A DNA stretch of 20,136 nucleotides from a virus: IMG/VR virus record IMGVR_UViG_3300033143_006408, positions 1-20,136 of that record; one strand, written 5' to 3'. The position numbers and the translations under genes were made by a program. Position 1 is the first letter of the stretch. Each line of letters starts with the position of its first letter. The notes under the pieces were generated by a model. That model saw nothing but the letters and a program-made list of their open reading frames with translations. It was not told the DNA's origin and searched no databases. This document shows, piece by piece, positions 13,563 to 20,136 of the stretch.

Positions 13563-14217
13563 TGAAACGAAATATGGAGTGAATGAAATATTTCATTCTA
13601 TACAAGGCGAGGGAAGATGGCAAGGTTCGCCCGCTACCTTTATTCGTTTACAAGGATGTAATGTAGGATGTCCTTGGTGCGATTCGAAAAGTACGTGGAG
13701 GAAAAGTGATGAAATGTTGGGTGTATTTACTGCTCCAGAATTGTTGAAACAGTTTATACATGTAAATCGTCATACTGTAATCACAGGAGGTGAGCCCACT
13801 CTACATAATTTGCAAGATCTGATTCTTGAAATTCGTAAAGCAATTTCACCCGTGTTTATTCAATTAGAGACCTCGGGACAAAATAAGATAGAAGGTTTTG
13901 GTATTTTTGATTGGATTACTTGGTCGCCAAAAGAAGTCTTGAATTTTGAAGCACATGAAGATATCTATCTATTAGTAAACGAGATAAAATTTGTTGTTGA
14001 TGAACCTCTCACTATAAGCGCAGTACATAAATGTCTGACGCAACGAAAATATCCCAATTTAAAGTCTGTTGCTTTTATGCCCGAAGGTTCTCCGCCTACG
14101 GATAACACTATTCAGTATGCAAGAAACATGGCACAAATTTTTCAAGATTTTTCAAGTGATATTTATGTTAATGTCATGTATGCAGATCGATTACAATGTC
14201 GTTTAGGAGTAAAATAA
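13552..14217 (+). CDS. queE: QueE, 7-carboxy-7-deazaguanine synthase (radical SAM)
   Basis: ATG at 13552 follows AGAGGAAA and overlaps the previous gene by 11 bases. QueE makes the 7-deazaguanine ring from 6-carboxytetrahydropterin. FHSIQGEG (14-21) and the cluster motif C36-x3-C40-x2-C43 (GCNVGCPWCDS) are the QueE hallmarks, with TGGEPTLH as the SAM-binding motif. Length 221 aa fits. Its stop shares a base with the folE ATG (TAATG). It has the standard radical-SAM cluster spacing and no missing residue. Confidence 0.94.
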   Translation: MDLNETKYGVNEIFHSIQGEGRWQGSPATFIRLQGCNVGCPWCDSKSTWRKSDEMLGVFTAPELLKQFIHVNRHTVITGGEPTLHNLQDLILEIRKAISPVFIQLETSGQNKIEGFGIFDWITWSPKEVLNFEAHEDIYLLVNEIKFVVDEPLTISAVHKCLTQRKYPNLKSVAFMPEGSPPTDNTIQYARNMAQIFQDFSSDIYVNVMYADRLQCRLGVK

Positions 14218-14780
14218 TGACAACAGAAATAAAGTACAGTTCCGAAATTACTGCAATAGCACACCAGCTAACGGAAATTTTCGGTAAAGAAGTTTGGGAT
14301 GATAGTGTAGAACAAACGGCCGAGCGCTGGATTCGTGCCATGAATGAATTCATACCCGAAAAAGAAATAGGATTCAAATTCACGACTTTCGAAGCTGAAG
14401 TCAATCAATTAATTGTGGTTAGAAATATCAAGTTTGCATCACTGTGTGCACACCACTTATTCCCTTTCCAAGGGGTCGTACATGTGGGATACCTTCCTAA
14501 CAGATTGCAAGTCGGACTCAGTAAGATACCTCGTCTTGTACATCATTTTGCAAAACGACCTCATGTACAAGAAGGTCTAACGGCTCAGATTGCCAAGTAC
14601 CTCAAAGATCGTTTAGAGGCACAAGGTGTTGCAGTAGTGATCGAAGCACAGCACACCTGCATGTCTTGTCGGGGAATTCGCGAGCACGATGCACAAATGG
14701 TTACTTCTGAGATGAAGGGAACTTTCCTTACATCTGGCACAGCACGAAACGAATTTCTCCGAGCAATAGGCTTATCATGA
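14217..14780 (+). CDS. folE: GTP cyclohydrolase I (FolE)
   Basis: ATG at 14217 is preceded by AGGAG and overlaps the queE stop. FolE converts GTP to dihydroneopterin triphosphate, the first step of this pathway and of folate synthesis. Zinc ligands C77 and H80 (LCAHHLFPF) and C148 (QHTCMSCRG) are all present, with VGLSKIPRLV and TSGTARNEFL as typical surrounding motifs. Length 187 aa is slightly short of the bacterial enzyme, mainly at the N-terminus. Having its own copy lets the phage raise pterin supply without depending on host flux. It overlaps the dpdA-like gene by four bases (ATGA). Confidence 0.95.
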   Translation: MTTEIKYSSEITAIAHQLTEIFGKEVWDDSVEQTAERWIRAMNEFIPEKEIGFKFTTFEAEVNQLIVVRNIKFASLCAHHLFPFQGVVHVGYLPNRLQVGLSKIPRLVHHFAKRPHVQEGLTAQIAKYLKDRLEAQGVAVVIEAQHTCMSCRGIREHDAQMVTSEMKGTFLTSGTARNEFLRAIGLS

Positions 14781-15496
14781 AACTAGCAGTTATATCACCA
14801 CCACAATGTATACATTCAGTTATGAAAGCACAGCTCGGATATCACATGGCTTTGGGTCAAGAACTAGTTGCAGACGAAATATACGAACGTATTTATACGG
14901 AGTTTAGTTATCGAGGTCATTATATTATTGTAGATAACGGAGCTGCCGAACGCGCAGATACGTCATTTCATCAGATAGTATTAGCAGCTAGTTTTGTCAA
15001 TGCAGATGAGATTGCTATGCCTGATGTATTACATGATAGTCGAGGTACAATTAAAGCCACACGTGCAGCAATACACTTAGTACCGGAACATAAACGTATG
15101 TTCATACCCCAAGGCGTAGATTGGAAAGATTGGAAACACTGTTTGAAACACCTCTCTCGATTGGGCGGTAAATCCATCGGTGTTCCCAAATTACTCCAGG
15201 GCTTGACTGGCGGTCGAGTAGAGGCTCTTAAAATTATTTATGATTTACAGCTTCACAATACTTTCGATATTCACTTGTTAGGATGTAATCGAGAACCTCT
15301 AAAAGAGATTCGTGAAATTCTTGTGCGATATGATTGGGTACGAGGCATTGATACTGGCGCACCGATTGCATATGCACAGCATGATAATTATATCTCTTCG
15401 CCTATTCGTCATTCATTAGACTGGAACGCTTCGTGTAATAAAGATATTGCAGAACAAAATATTCAAAAAATGATGGAGATATGTGATGGCGCCTAA
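14777..15496 (+). CDS. dpdA: DpdA-like 7-deazaguanine DNA transglycosylase
   Basis: ATG at 14777 overlaps folE (ATGA). DpdA proteins are TGT-related enzymes that replace guanine in DNA with a 7-deazaguanine base. VDNGAAE (52-58, D53) matches the conserved DNGA element. MPDVLHDS (81-88), MFIPQG (108-113) and GIDTGAPIAYA (190-200) fit the phage-type enzyme, D192 being the likely nucleophile. DIHLLGCN (164-171) is another conserved strand. At 239 residues it is the short phage form lacking the extra regions of the larger bacterial DpdA. With the complete preQ0 route beside it, the likely substrate is preQ0. It could use another deazaguanine if a modifying gene lies outside the window. Confidence 0.85.
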   Translation: MKLAVISPPQCIHSVMKAQLGYHMALGQELVADEIYERIYTEFSYRGHYIIVDNGAAERADTSFHQIVLAASFVNADEIAMPDVLHDSRGTIKATRAAIHLVPEHKRMFIPQGVDWKDWKHCLKHLSRLGGKSIGVPKLLQGLTGGRVEALKIIYDLQLHNTFDIHLLGCNREPLKEIREILVRYDWVRGIDTGAPIAYAQHDNYISSPIRHSLDWNASCNKDIAEQNIQKMMEICDGA

Positions 15497-15761
15497 ACAA
15501 GGTAGAGTCGAACATTTGCATTATGTAGCTGTCGATCCCGAAACAGGTAAAATTGACGGTGTGCTTTGCTATGACCGCCGTTCACAAACGTGTACGGTAT
15601 TGATGTGGAATAAACGATCCATACAAAAGCTTATGCAAGCGGCAGAAGCGCTTAGCTGTCCGACTGTATGTATAATGGAATCCGATAATGTCAAAATATC
15701 TGAGCTTCTAACTCTTGGTTGGGAGCCTACGAATGAAACAGTACTAATGAAGAAGGTGTAA
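15486..15761 (+). CDS. Hypothetical protein, possible GNAT-like fragment, 91 aa
   Basis: ATG at 15486 follows GGAG (15475-15478) by seven bases and overlaps dpdA by 11; a GTG at 15483 is an alternative. The sequence has DPETGKIDGVLCYD as a beta-turn-beta element. It ends ISELLTLGWEPTNETVLMKKV, which resembles the last helix and strand of GNAT acetyltransferases (an LGF-like turn followed by a strand). It lacks the acetyl-CoA-binding RxxGxG/A motif, so enzymatic activity is doubtful. Lying between dpdA and the DNA polymerase, it may be an accessory protein for modification or replication, inferred from position only. Confidence 0.6.
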   Translation: MAPKQGRVEHLHYVAVDPETGKIDGVLCYDRRSQTCTVLMWNKRSIQKLMQAAEALSCPTVCIMESDNVKISELLTLGWEPTNETVLMKKV

Positions 15762-15762
15762 T

Positions 15763-18096
15763 ATGGAATCACTACCGGGAGCGAGATGCTCTGTATGTCC
15801 TCTAGCTAATCCAGATAGTTTTCCTTTATCAGGATCTGGTCCTGATGATGCAGAGTTTATTTATGTAGGTGATAGTCCGGGCTCTACAGAGTTGTTTGCC
15901 AGACAACCATTGGCCGGCAATGCTAGAGTTTTACTGGATGCTGCTGTAAAGGAGGCGGGCGGAGATGTCGCGTCTGTCTTTCATACTAACATAGTTGCTT
16001 GCAAATCAAACTCCCGTAGTGGTCCTTCTGAGCAAGCAATTGCTTGTTGTCTTCCGCGTTTGAAATTAGAGCTTAAAGCGCTCAGTACAAAGAAAGTGGT
16101 TGCGGCAGGCCTTACAGCTCATCGCACTTTTGGAGTACCCTCAAATGAAAAGGGCGCAATTTATGATGTAGTTGATAAGCAAGTGATGCCTACATGGAAT
16201 CCTTCGTACATATTGCAACAACCAGCACACGGGGCTGAATTCTTAAAGCAGATCGATAGAGCTGTAAACGGTCCGTTTGTAAAAGACTTCATTAAACCGC
16301 CTGAACGGAATCACGTTAAAACGCTGAATGAGTTACAGCAGGCTCTCGATGCTTGTCCAGACGGAGTGAGAGTCTCTTTTGATATCGAGACGGACCAGGT
16401 TGTTTGGTTTAGACGGCCTGACAAAGCTCCTGACCCCATTCTCATGATGCAAATCTGTTGGACGTTAGATTTAGTCATTATCCTAACTGATGAATTATTT
16501 TACGATACTGATGGTTGCGTAGACATTCTTCAGAAATTTTTTGATAGGGTCCAAGTAGGGGGGCAAAACTTAAAGTTCGATTGTGTTTTCGTTAAAGCAC
16601 ATCTTGGCTTAGTTATCGAACAACATTTCGATACTATGCTTGCACATTATGCTCTTGATGAAAACTCGCCTCACGGCCTCAAAGTATTAGTACGAGAAGA
16701 ATTTGGGGTACCAGATTATGAAGCTACGACAATTAGCAAATATCTATCGAAAAAGAGTGATCGATATTCGAAGATTCCAACGGACGTTTTGGCTGAGTAT
16801 GGAGCTTTAGATGTAGTAGGTGTGCTATTGCTTTGGGATGTTTACGAAAAACGATTACGAGAGCAAAATCGATATGAAATGCCTTTTCAACAGATACTAA
16901 TGGCTGCTGCCAATAAATTTGTTGATATTGAAATTCGTGGCATTAAAGTAGATAGAAAACAATTGACGGAGGCGTCGAAAGAACTTGGAGAAATATGTGA
17001 TAGCTTGAAAGCTATAATGCGGGATCTGTGTGATAAGCCCGATTTCAATCCCAATTCTCCCCAGCAAGTTGCCATAGTATTGTTTGATGATTTTGGATTA
17101 CCTGAAGCACGTCCAACAAAGAAACTAAAAGCTCGTTCTACGAATAAAGATATTCTTGAGCGTCATAAAGGTAAACATCCATTTATTAAGCCTCTCCGGG
17201 AATATCGCCGGGTAGCAAAAATGAGATCTTCGTATGTCGACAACATGTTTGATATGATTGATTGCGATGATCGTGTGCATGCGACATTTAGTATACCGGG
17301 AACAGAAGTAGGTCGTTTAGCTGTACGTAAGCCAGCTTTGCAAACAATACCCCGACCTGATGATTACTATGGAGCATTAGTTCGAAGTTCCTTTATTCCT
17401 GGTGCAGGTAAAATTCTTGTATGTGTAGATTACTCTCAAGCTGAGCTTCGTGTCTTCGCTGTAAATTCTGGAGATCCTTTTCTACTTGATGTTTACGAAC
17501 ACGGACGAGATTTACATTCTGAAGTTGCTATTGGTATGTATGGCAATGATTATACTAAAGTACAACGTGTTCAAACAAAAATGTTTAACTTCTCTTATTT
17601 GTATGGAGGCAATAAATGGTCATTTGCACAAGATGCTGGATTGAATATTCGTATGGCCGAACAATTTGTTGATGATTATGATGCGTTGATGCCTGTAGGA
17701 AAACAATATAAACGGGATCAATTTAAGTTGTTGAAGGAACAAGGTTATGTAGAATCTGTTTTTGGCCGCCGTAGACATTTTCCGTTGATTACAAGCAGGA
17801 ACAAAGACGAAGCAAAGAAAGCTTGCGTACATATGCCTACAGCATCTGCTGCCAGTGATCTAACGTTGCTCTCAGGAATTGAAGCTGAAGAGCGTTGGGG
17901 AAATGTAGTTCTCATGGTTCATGATGAAGTTATTATCGAAGCTGATCTTTCCTTAATGAAGGAACAAGGTATAAGTCTTGCTAAGATCATGGAAGAAATG
18001 GGAGATAAGTATTTACCTGGTGTACCTTGGAAAACTGATATAGAGGAGAAATCACGATGGGCAGAACAGTTACCGAGGATAGAGAGTGGCGTTTAA
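15763..18096 (+). CDS. Family A DNA polymerase fused to UDG-like domain
   Basis: ATG at 15763 has AAGGTG upstream. Three domains can be seen. Residues 1-170 resemble iron-sulfur family 4 uracil-DNA glycosylase: CSVC (C9, C12), VGDSPG (35-40), TNIVACK (C80), ACC (C95/C96) and a WNPSYIL motif where the usual His is Asn146. Residues about 200-360 form a 3'-5' exonuclease with D207/E209 (SFDIET), N269/D273 (GGQNLKFD) and Y346/D350. The polymerase domain has motif A DYSQAELR (556-563), motif B R602-x3-K606 followed by F610 and Y614, and motif C HDE (720-722). All polymerase catalytic residues are present. It is the replicative polymerase candidate of the phage. Its last 40 bases overlap the HNH gene. 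Confidence 0.92.
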   Translation: MESLPGARCSVCPLANPDSFPLSGSGPDDAEFIYVGDSPGSTELFARQPLAGNARVLLDAAVKEAGGDVASVFHTNIVACKSNSRSGPSEQAIACCLPRLKLELKALSTKKVVAAGLTAHRTFGVPSNEKGAIYDVVDKQVMPTWNPSYILQQPAHGAEFLKQIDRAVNGPFVKDFIKPPERNHVKTLNELQQALDACPDGVRVSFDIETDQVVWFRRPDKAPDPILMMQICWTLDLVIILTDELFYDTDGCVDILQKFFDRVQVGGQNLKFDCVFVKAHLGLVIEQHFDTMLAHYALDENSPHGLKVLVREEFGVPDYEATTISKYLSKKSDRYSKIPTDVLAEYGALDVVGVLLLWDVYEKRLREQNRYEMPFQQILMAAANKFVDIEIRGIKVDRKQLTEASKELGEICDSLKAIMRDLCDKPDFNPNSPQQVAIVLFDDFGLPEARPTKKLKARSTNKDILERHKGKHPFIKPLREYRRVAKMRSSYVDNMFDMIDCDDRVHATFSIPGTEVGRLAVRKPALQTIPRPDDYYGALVRSSFIPGAGKILVCVDYSQAELRVFAVNSGDPFLLDVYEHGRDLHSEVAIGMYGNDYTKVQRVQTKMFNFSYLYGGNKWSFAQDAGLNIRMAEQFVDDYDALMPVGKQYKRDQFKLLKEQGYVESVFGRRRHFPLITSRNKDEAKKACVHMPTASAASDLTLLSGIEAEERWGNVVLMVHDEVIIEADLSLMKEQGISLAKIMEEMGDKYLPGVPWKTDIEEKSRWAEQLPRIESGV

Positions 18097-18350
18097 ATTA
18101 TAATCGTACAAGACATAACGAACGTGCTGAAATGATTCGAGAGTATAAAGCAGAACAAGGATGTAAACATTGCGGCACAAAAGACTTTAGAGTACTAACC
18201 TTCCATCACAGAATTCAAGAAGAAAAAGAATTTCATGTTGCTAAAGGACTCAAATACAGTTTGAAGAGATTGTGGGCAGAAATTGATAAGTGTGATGTAC
18301 TTTGTCATAATTGTCATGCAATTGAGACTTGGGAGAAACATTATGGGTAG
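18057..18350 (+). CDS. HNH endonuclease (homing-type), overlaps polymerase end
   Basis: ATG at 18057 follows GAGGAG and overlaps the polymerase gene by 40 bases. The protein has the HNH layout: CKHCG (C36, C39), TFHHR (H50/H51) and CHNCH (C83, N85, C86, H87), a ββα-metal fold with a structural zinc site. Length 97 aa. Small HNH proteins in phages often act as free-standing homing or nicking enzymes, commonly beside polymerase genes. It starts MGRT, as does the next gene. Confidence 0.85.
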   Translation: MGRTVTEDREWRLNYNRTRHNERAEMIREYKAEQGCKHCGTKDFRVLTFHHRIQEEKEFHVAKGLKYSLKRLWAEIDKCDVLCHNCHAIETWEKHYG

Positions 18351-18639
18351 AACGGCAAGCCCGCCCTTAAAGGACGCTTATAAAATCGTCGAACAAAAGG
18401 CGCGTGCATACATAGCTAAAAATAAATACGTATCTGTTCTTATATTTACGAAATATAGCTCAGAGACAGACCTATTGAAAAGAGTTTTTGGCGGCAAATC
18501 AAGCAAGCACGGTACAGGTTATTATTGGATGCTCAATAAAAAACCTGATGTCAAAGAATTTCTTGCTTTGTTACGAGTTGCTAATATAACCACCAAATAT
18601 GGAATCGAAAAGATTCTGAGAAAGGAGTATTTCGAATGA
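18343..18639 (+). CDS. Hypothetical protein, possible endonuclease-like remnant, 98 aa
   Basis: ATG at 18343 overlaps the HNH stop by eight bases, with GGGAG upstream. The protein begins MGRTASPP, repeating the MGRT of the HNH protein. A stretch at residues 41-75 (ETDLLKRVFGG, then GYYWML and DVKEFLALL) resembles the pattern after the LAGLIDADG motif in homing enzymes (leucine helix, FGG, aromatic-W, Fl). The same pattern occurs in the gene at 12911 (FFGG, IYQW, DFCIIM). No LAGLIDADG motif or catalytic acid is visible, so if related it is degenerate. Alternatively a small DNA-binding protein. Confidence 0.5.
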   Translation: MGRTASPPLKDAYKIVEQKARAYIAKNKYVSVLIFTKYSSETDLLKRVFGGKSSKHGTGYYWMLNKKPDVKEFLALLRVANITTKYGIEKILRKEYFE

Positions 18640-18797
18640 TACGGTGCTCAATATTATCATTTTCGTGGACAGCAACCTTAGTCATGCCAGCAGCAGTTCT
18701 TGTCGGACTAATTCCAGCAGATTTTACATTCTGGCTTGTTTGGATGTTTTATGCTTTCGTAGCAGCCGCAACTGCTTTAACATACGCGCCACGTTAA
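18636..18797 (+). CDS. Small hydrophobic membrane protein, 53 aa
   Basis: ATG at 18636 overlaps the previous stop (ATGA 18636-18639) with AAAGGAG 13-7 bases upstream. The frame ends at TAA 18795-18797, just before the terminators. The peptide is hydrophobic: MIRCSILSFSW, then a segment at about 11-28 and another at about 31-49 (WLVWMFYAFVAAATAL), suggesting one or two membrane helices. It is the last gene of the rightward operon. Coupling overlap, SD and position make it a real gene despite its length; function unknown. Confidence 0.65.
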   Translation: MIRCSILSFSWTATLVMPAAVLVGLIPADFTFWLVWMFYAFVAAATALTYAPR

Positions 18798-18800
18798 TAG

Positions 18801-18832
18801 AAATAAAAAAGACCGATACTGAGATCGGTCTT
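18801..18832 (-). terminator. Leftward rho-independent terminator
   Basis: A 9-bp stem (18809-18817 with 18824-18832) has a six-base loop. Read on minus it is followed by TTTTTTATTT (18810-18801), so it ends leftward transcripts from the genes at 18900-20136. Confidence 0.85.
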
Positions 18833-18838
18833 CCAATC

Positions 18839-18875
18839 AGACTCTCGACGATTCTATCGTCAAGAGTCTTTTTTT
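18839..18875 (+). terminator. Rightward rho-independent terminator
   Basis: A 14-bp stem with one C/A mismatch pairs 18839-18852 with 18856-18869 around a TCT loop. Seven T follow (18869-18875). It ends the long rightward replication/modification operon and lies just past the opposing leftward terminator. Confidence 0.9.
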
Positions 18876-18899
18876 ATGGGGAAAATATATTCTCGAATT

Positions 18900-19259
18900 T
18901 TATTTTCGAAAAACATATTTGTTCACTACTCCTGCAGTACCTTCAAGGAATTTCTGCCAAATTGTAGTATAGAATAACATCGCTGATCCGGCGATCGGGC
19001 CAAGAGAAGTAATGAGTTCGCTCACCCACCGTAAACCACTTGACACATATTCAAACGGAGAGACAGGCGGGATCCAGACAGGCAAGGTAAATGCGGTGTA
19101 GTAAAACGCAAGCCCGAGAGACACCACGTATACAAGCCACGACAGAACAATTTTACCTGGCTGCCATTTCGGAAACCATTTTGTTGCCTGTTTGATAAGC
19201 CACACGAGTGTGGATGCGAGCGTAATTGCCAACCAAAGTTGGACTTGAGTTAGTTCCAT
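18900..19259 (-). CDS. Membrane protein, candidate holin, 119 aa
   Basis: ATG at 19259 is preceded by TAAGGAG with a six-base spacer. Three hydrophobic segments are visible (about residues 6-22, 37-57 and 83-101) and the C-terminus is basic (NKYVFRK), the size and layout of class I-type holins. Trp residues are frequent in the first part (WFPKW). It is the last gene of the leftward set and ends 25 bases before the terminators. Holin function would need an adjacent endolysin, not seen here, so this is a topology-based guess. Confidence 0.6.
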   Translation of the reverse strand: MELTQVQLWLAITLASTLVWLIKQATKWFPKWQPGKIVLSWLVYVVSLGLAFYYTAFTLPVWIPPVSPFEYVSSGLRWVSELITSLGPIAGSAMLFYTTIWQKFLEGTAGVVNKYVFRK

Positions 19260-19268
19260 AAAATCTCC

Positions 19269-19301
19269 TTAGGTTATTTTTTTGTCCGACACTAGCCTCA
19301 T
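19269..19301 (-). other. Possible 10-aa leader reading frame before holin-like gene
   Basis: On minus, AAGGAGGTGG (19323-19314), a very strong SD, lies in the 68-base gap and no long gene follows it. A tiny frame ATG-AGG-CTA...TAA (19301-19269, ten residues) starts 12 bases downstream, and its stop lies next to the SD of the gene at 19259. It includes an A7 run. It may be a translational leader or merely spacer with a chance SD. Confidence 0.3.
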
Positions 19302-19327
19302 TGTTCAGAAATACCACCTCCTTATTT

Positions 19328-19639
19328 TTAGGGAAATTGTCCTGGATAAGCGTCGTTTATTAAACGGATAACGAAAAGCCCAATAACAATAGCCATAGCA
19401 CACGTCTGGCTAAACACAACTACGACCAAAGAGATAATCATATTACTTGCTGTCTTATTGACAGTGGCCATCCACTTTAGTAAGCGAGTGATGTCTTTTG
19501 CCATTAAAGGGATTTGTACGCTGATAGAGGGATTACCGTTTGTTTTCTCAAATAGAACTTTGCTGTTTTTTATTACAGCTGTCTCTAATGCTTTATGAGT
19601 TTGAAGGTGAGCAATAAACTCGGGATCTTGTTCGGGCAT
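19328..19639 (-). CDS. Membrane-anchored hypothetical protein, 103 aa
   Basis: ATG at 19639 follows AGGAGAG. The N-terminal 65 residues are soluble and helical (charged, for example HLQTHKALETAVIKN and MAKDITRLLKWM), and about residues 66-92 form one long hydrophobic segment (MIISLVVVVF, then AMAIVIGLFVI). The short tail ends YPGQFP. It lies three bases after the upstream gene and 68 bases before the holin-like gene, so it could be part of a lysis group, for example an antiholin or spanin-like anchor; this rests only on topology and position. Confidence 0.65.
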   Translation of the reverse strand: MPEQDPEFIAHLQTHKALETAVIKNSKVLFEKTNGNPSISVQIPLMAKDITRLLKWMATVNKTASNMIISLVVVVFSQTCAMAIVIGLFVIRLINDAYPGQFP

Positions 19640-19642
19640 TGG

Positions 19643-20136
19643 TTACTCTCCTACGATTAATAACCAGCGTGATAAGTTTATAATAGAATAATTCTTGTTG
19701 ACAATCATTGGAATAGCACCTAATTGCTCTATGGTCGTCGGGAACCGCTGCTTGAAGCAGAGCGTGGTCGTTCCCGTTCTTTCCAGCTTACCACCTTCGT
19801 AAAGTGGTTGCGCTACTTGGGGGGCTTGCTTGGATTTCGGCTCATCGTTTGATAGGTTCGGAGGGGGATGGACTACTGTAAAATTATGACACCACTCACG
19901 ATTAGCGTAAGCTGCATCTAAATCCGTTGGGGGGTCTTTATCCAAGTCCCAACCCATGACCCACATTTCACCATCAATAAACTCAACCTCAATCGGGTTG
20001 CCCTTGAATGACAGACTGTCTTTTATTAGATAGGGATCGTTGCGGTCTAGGTGTACGCCTAGCACGTTGTCGGTGTGTTCGTTTTTATTTTCTAAGTCCA
20101 CTTGCGCCCGGTGGTCTGCGTAGAGGCTGGCATAGA
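19643..20136 (-). CDS. Hypothetical protein, 5' end cut by window edge
   Basis: The frame stays open to the right edge (reading YASLYADHRAQVDLE before the GTG at 20101), so the gene probably begins outside the window. GTG 20101 lacks an SD and is a poor start. At least 163 residues are present. The sequence includes FIDGEMWVMGWDLDKDPP, a Pro-rich linker (HPPPNLSNDEPKSKQAPQ), and a C-terminal region ending ELGAIPMIV-like (QLGAIPMIVNKN) then SRWLLIVGE. No fold is recognised; leftward location next to membrane genes may place it in a structural or lysis region. Confidence 0.65.
   Translation of the reverse strand, partial: YASLYADHRAQVDLENKNEHTDNVLGVHLDRNDPYLIKDSLSFKGNPIEVEFIDGEMWVMGWDLDKDPPTDLDAAYANREWCHNFTVVHPPPNLSNDEPKSKQAPQVAQPLYEGGKLERTGTTTLCFKQRFPTTIEQLGAIPMIVNKNYSIINLSRWLLIVGE

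Noticed and set aside
14137-14157. Direct repeat TTTTTCAAG inside queE
   Set aside because: Two short copies inside coding sequence, explained by repeated Phe-Gln/Ser codons.
18644-18967. Long plus-strand open frame across the terminators
   Set aside because: It runs through both terminator hairpins, out of frame with the better-supported 53-aa gene at 18636, and has no SD.
1-20136. tRNA genes
   Set aside because: No acceptor-stem pairs with a TTC-arm consensus were found by eye; a tRNA search program would be needed to exclude degenerate ones.

Overview
This window looks like part of a tailed double-stranded DNA phage genome with moderate to low G+C. Genes are short, tightly packed and often overlap by a few bases (ATGA, TAATG, GTGA). 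Most have good Shine-Dalgarno (SD) sites, and a classic phage replication block dominates. No tRNA, rRNA, integrase, CRISPR array or insertion sequence was seen. The host cannot be named from the sequence; promoters look sigma70-like and SD sites are AGGAGG-like.

Layout. (1) 1-413: end of an unknown gene and one small rightward gene, followed by a symmetrical terminator at 431-470. (2) 485-1641: leftward operon of four small unknown genes, two with cysteine pairs and one membrane protein. (3) 1642-1821: divergent promoter region. (4) 1822-3469: rightward small genes, including a helix-turn-helix (HTH) protein. (5) 3470-4109: a single-gene unit for a second, paralogous HTH protein, with palindromes in its promoter and a strong terminator. 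(6) 4122-6902: RuvC-like resolvase, small genes and an SNF2-type helicase. (7) 6936-11696: a new promoter, then a Cas4/RecB-like nuclease, Sak4-like ATPase, DUF669-type protein and primase-helicase. (8) 11735-15496: queC, queD, queE, folE and a dpdA-like transglycosylase, interrupted by a LAGLIDADG homing endonuclease gene and a DUF6378-like gene. (9) 15486-18797: a small unknown protein, a family A DNA polymerase with an N-terminal iron-sulfur uracil-DNA-glycosylase-like domain, an HNH endonuclease and two small genes. (10) 18801-18875: two opposed terminators. (11) 18900-20136: leftward genes, a holin-like membrane protein, a second membrane protein and a gene cut by the window edge.

How it fits together. 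FolE, QueD, QueE and QueC form the complete route from GTP to preQ0 (7-cyano-7-deazaguanine). DpdA-like enzymes exchange guanine in DNA for such a base. No QueF, amidotransferase-fused QueC or ArcS-like enzyme is visible, so the simplest prediction is that the phage DNA carries preQ0 itself, probably as protection from host restriction. The modification genes are continuous with the replication genes, so bases would be modified as DNA is made. The most interesting points are this modification operon with its unexplained embedded genes, the glycosylase-polymerase fusion with an altered glycosylase motif, and the paralogous HTH pair, one member of which sits in its own strongly expressed, palindrome-controlled unit.
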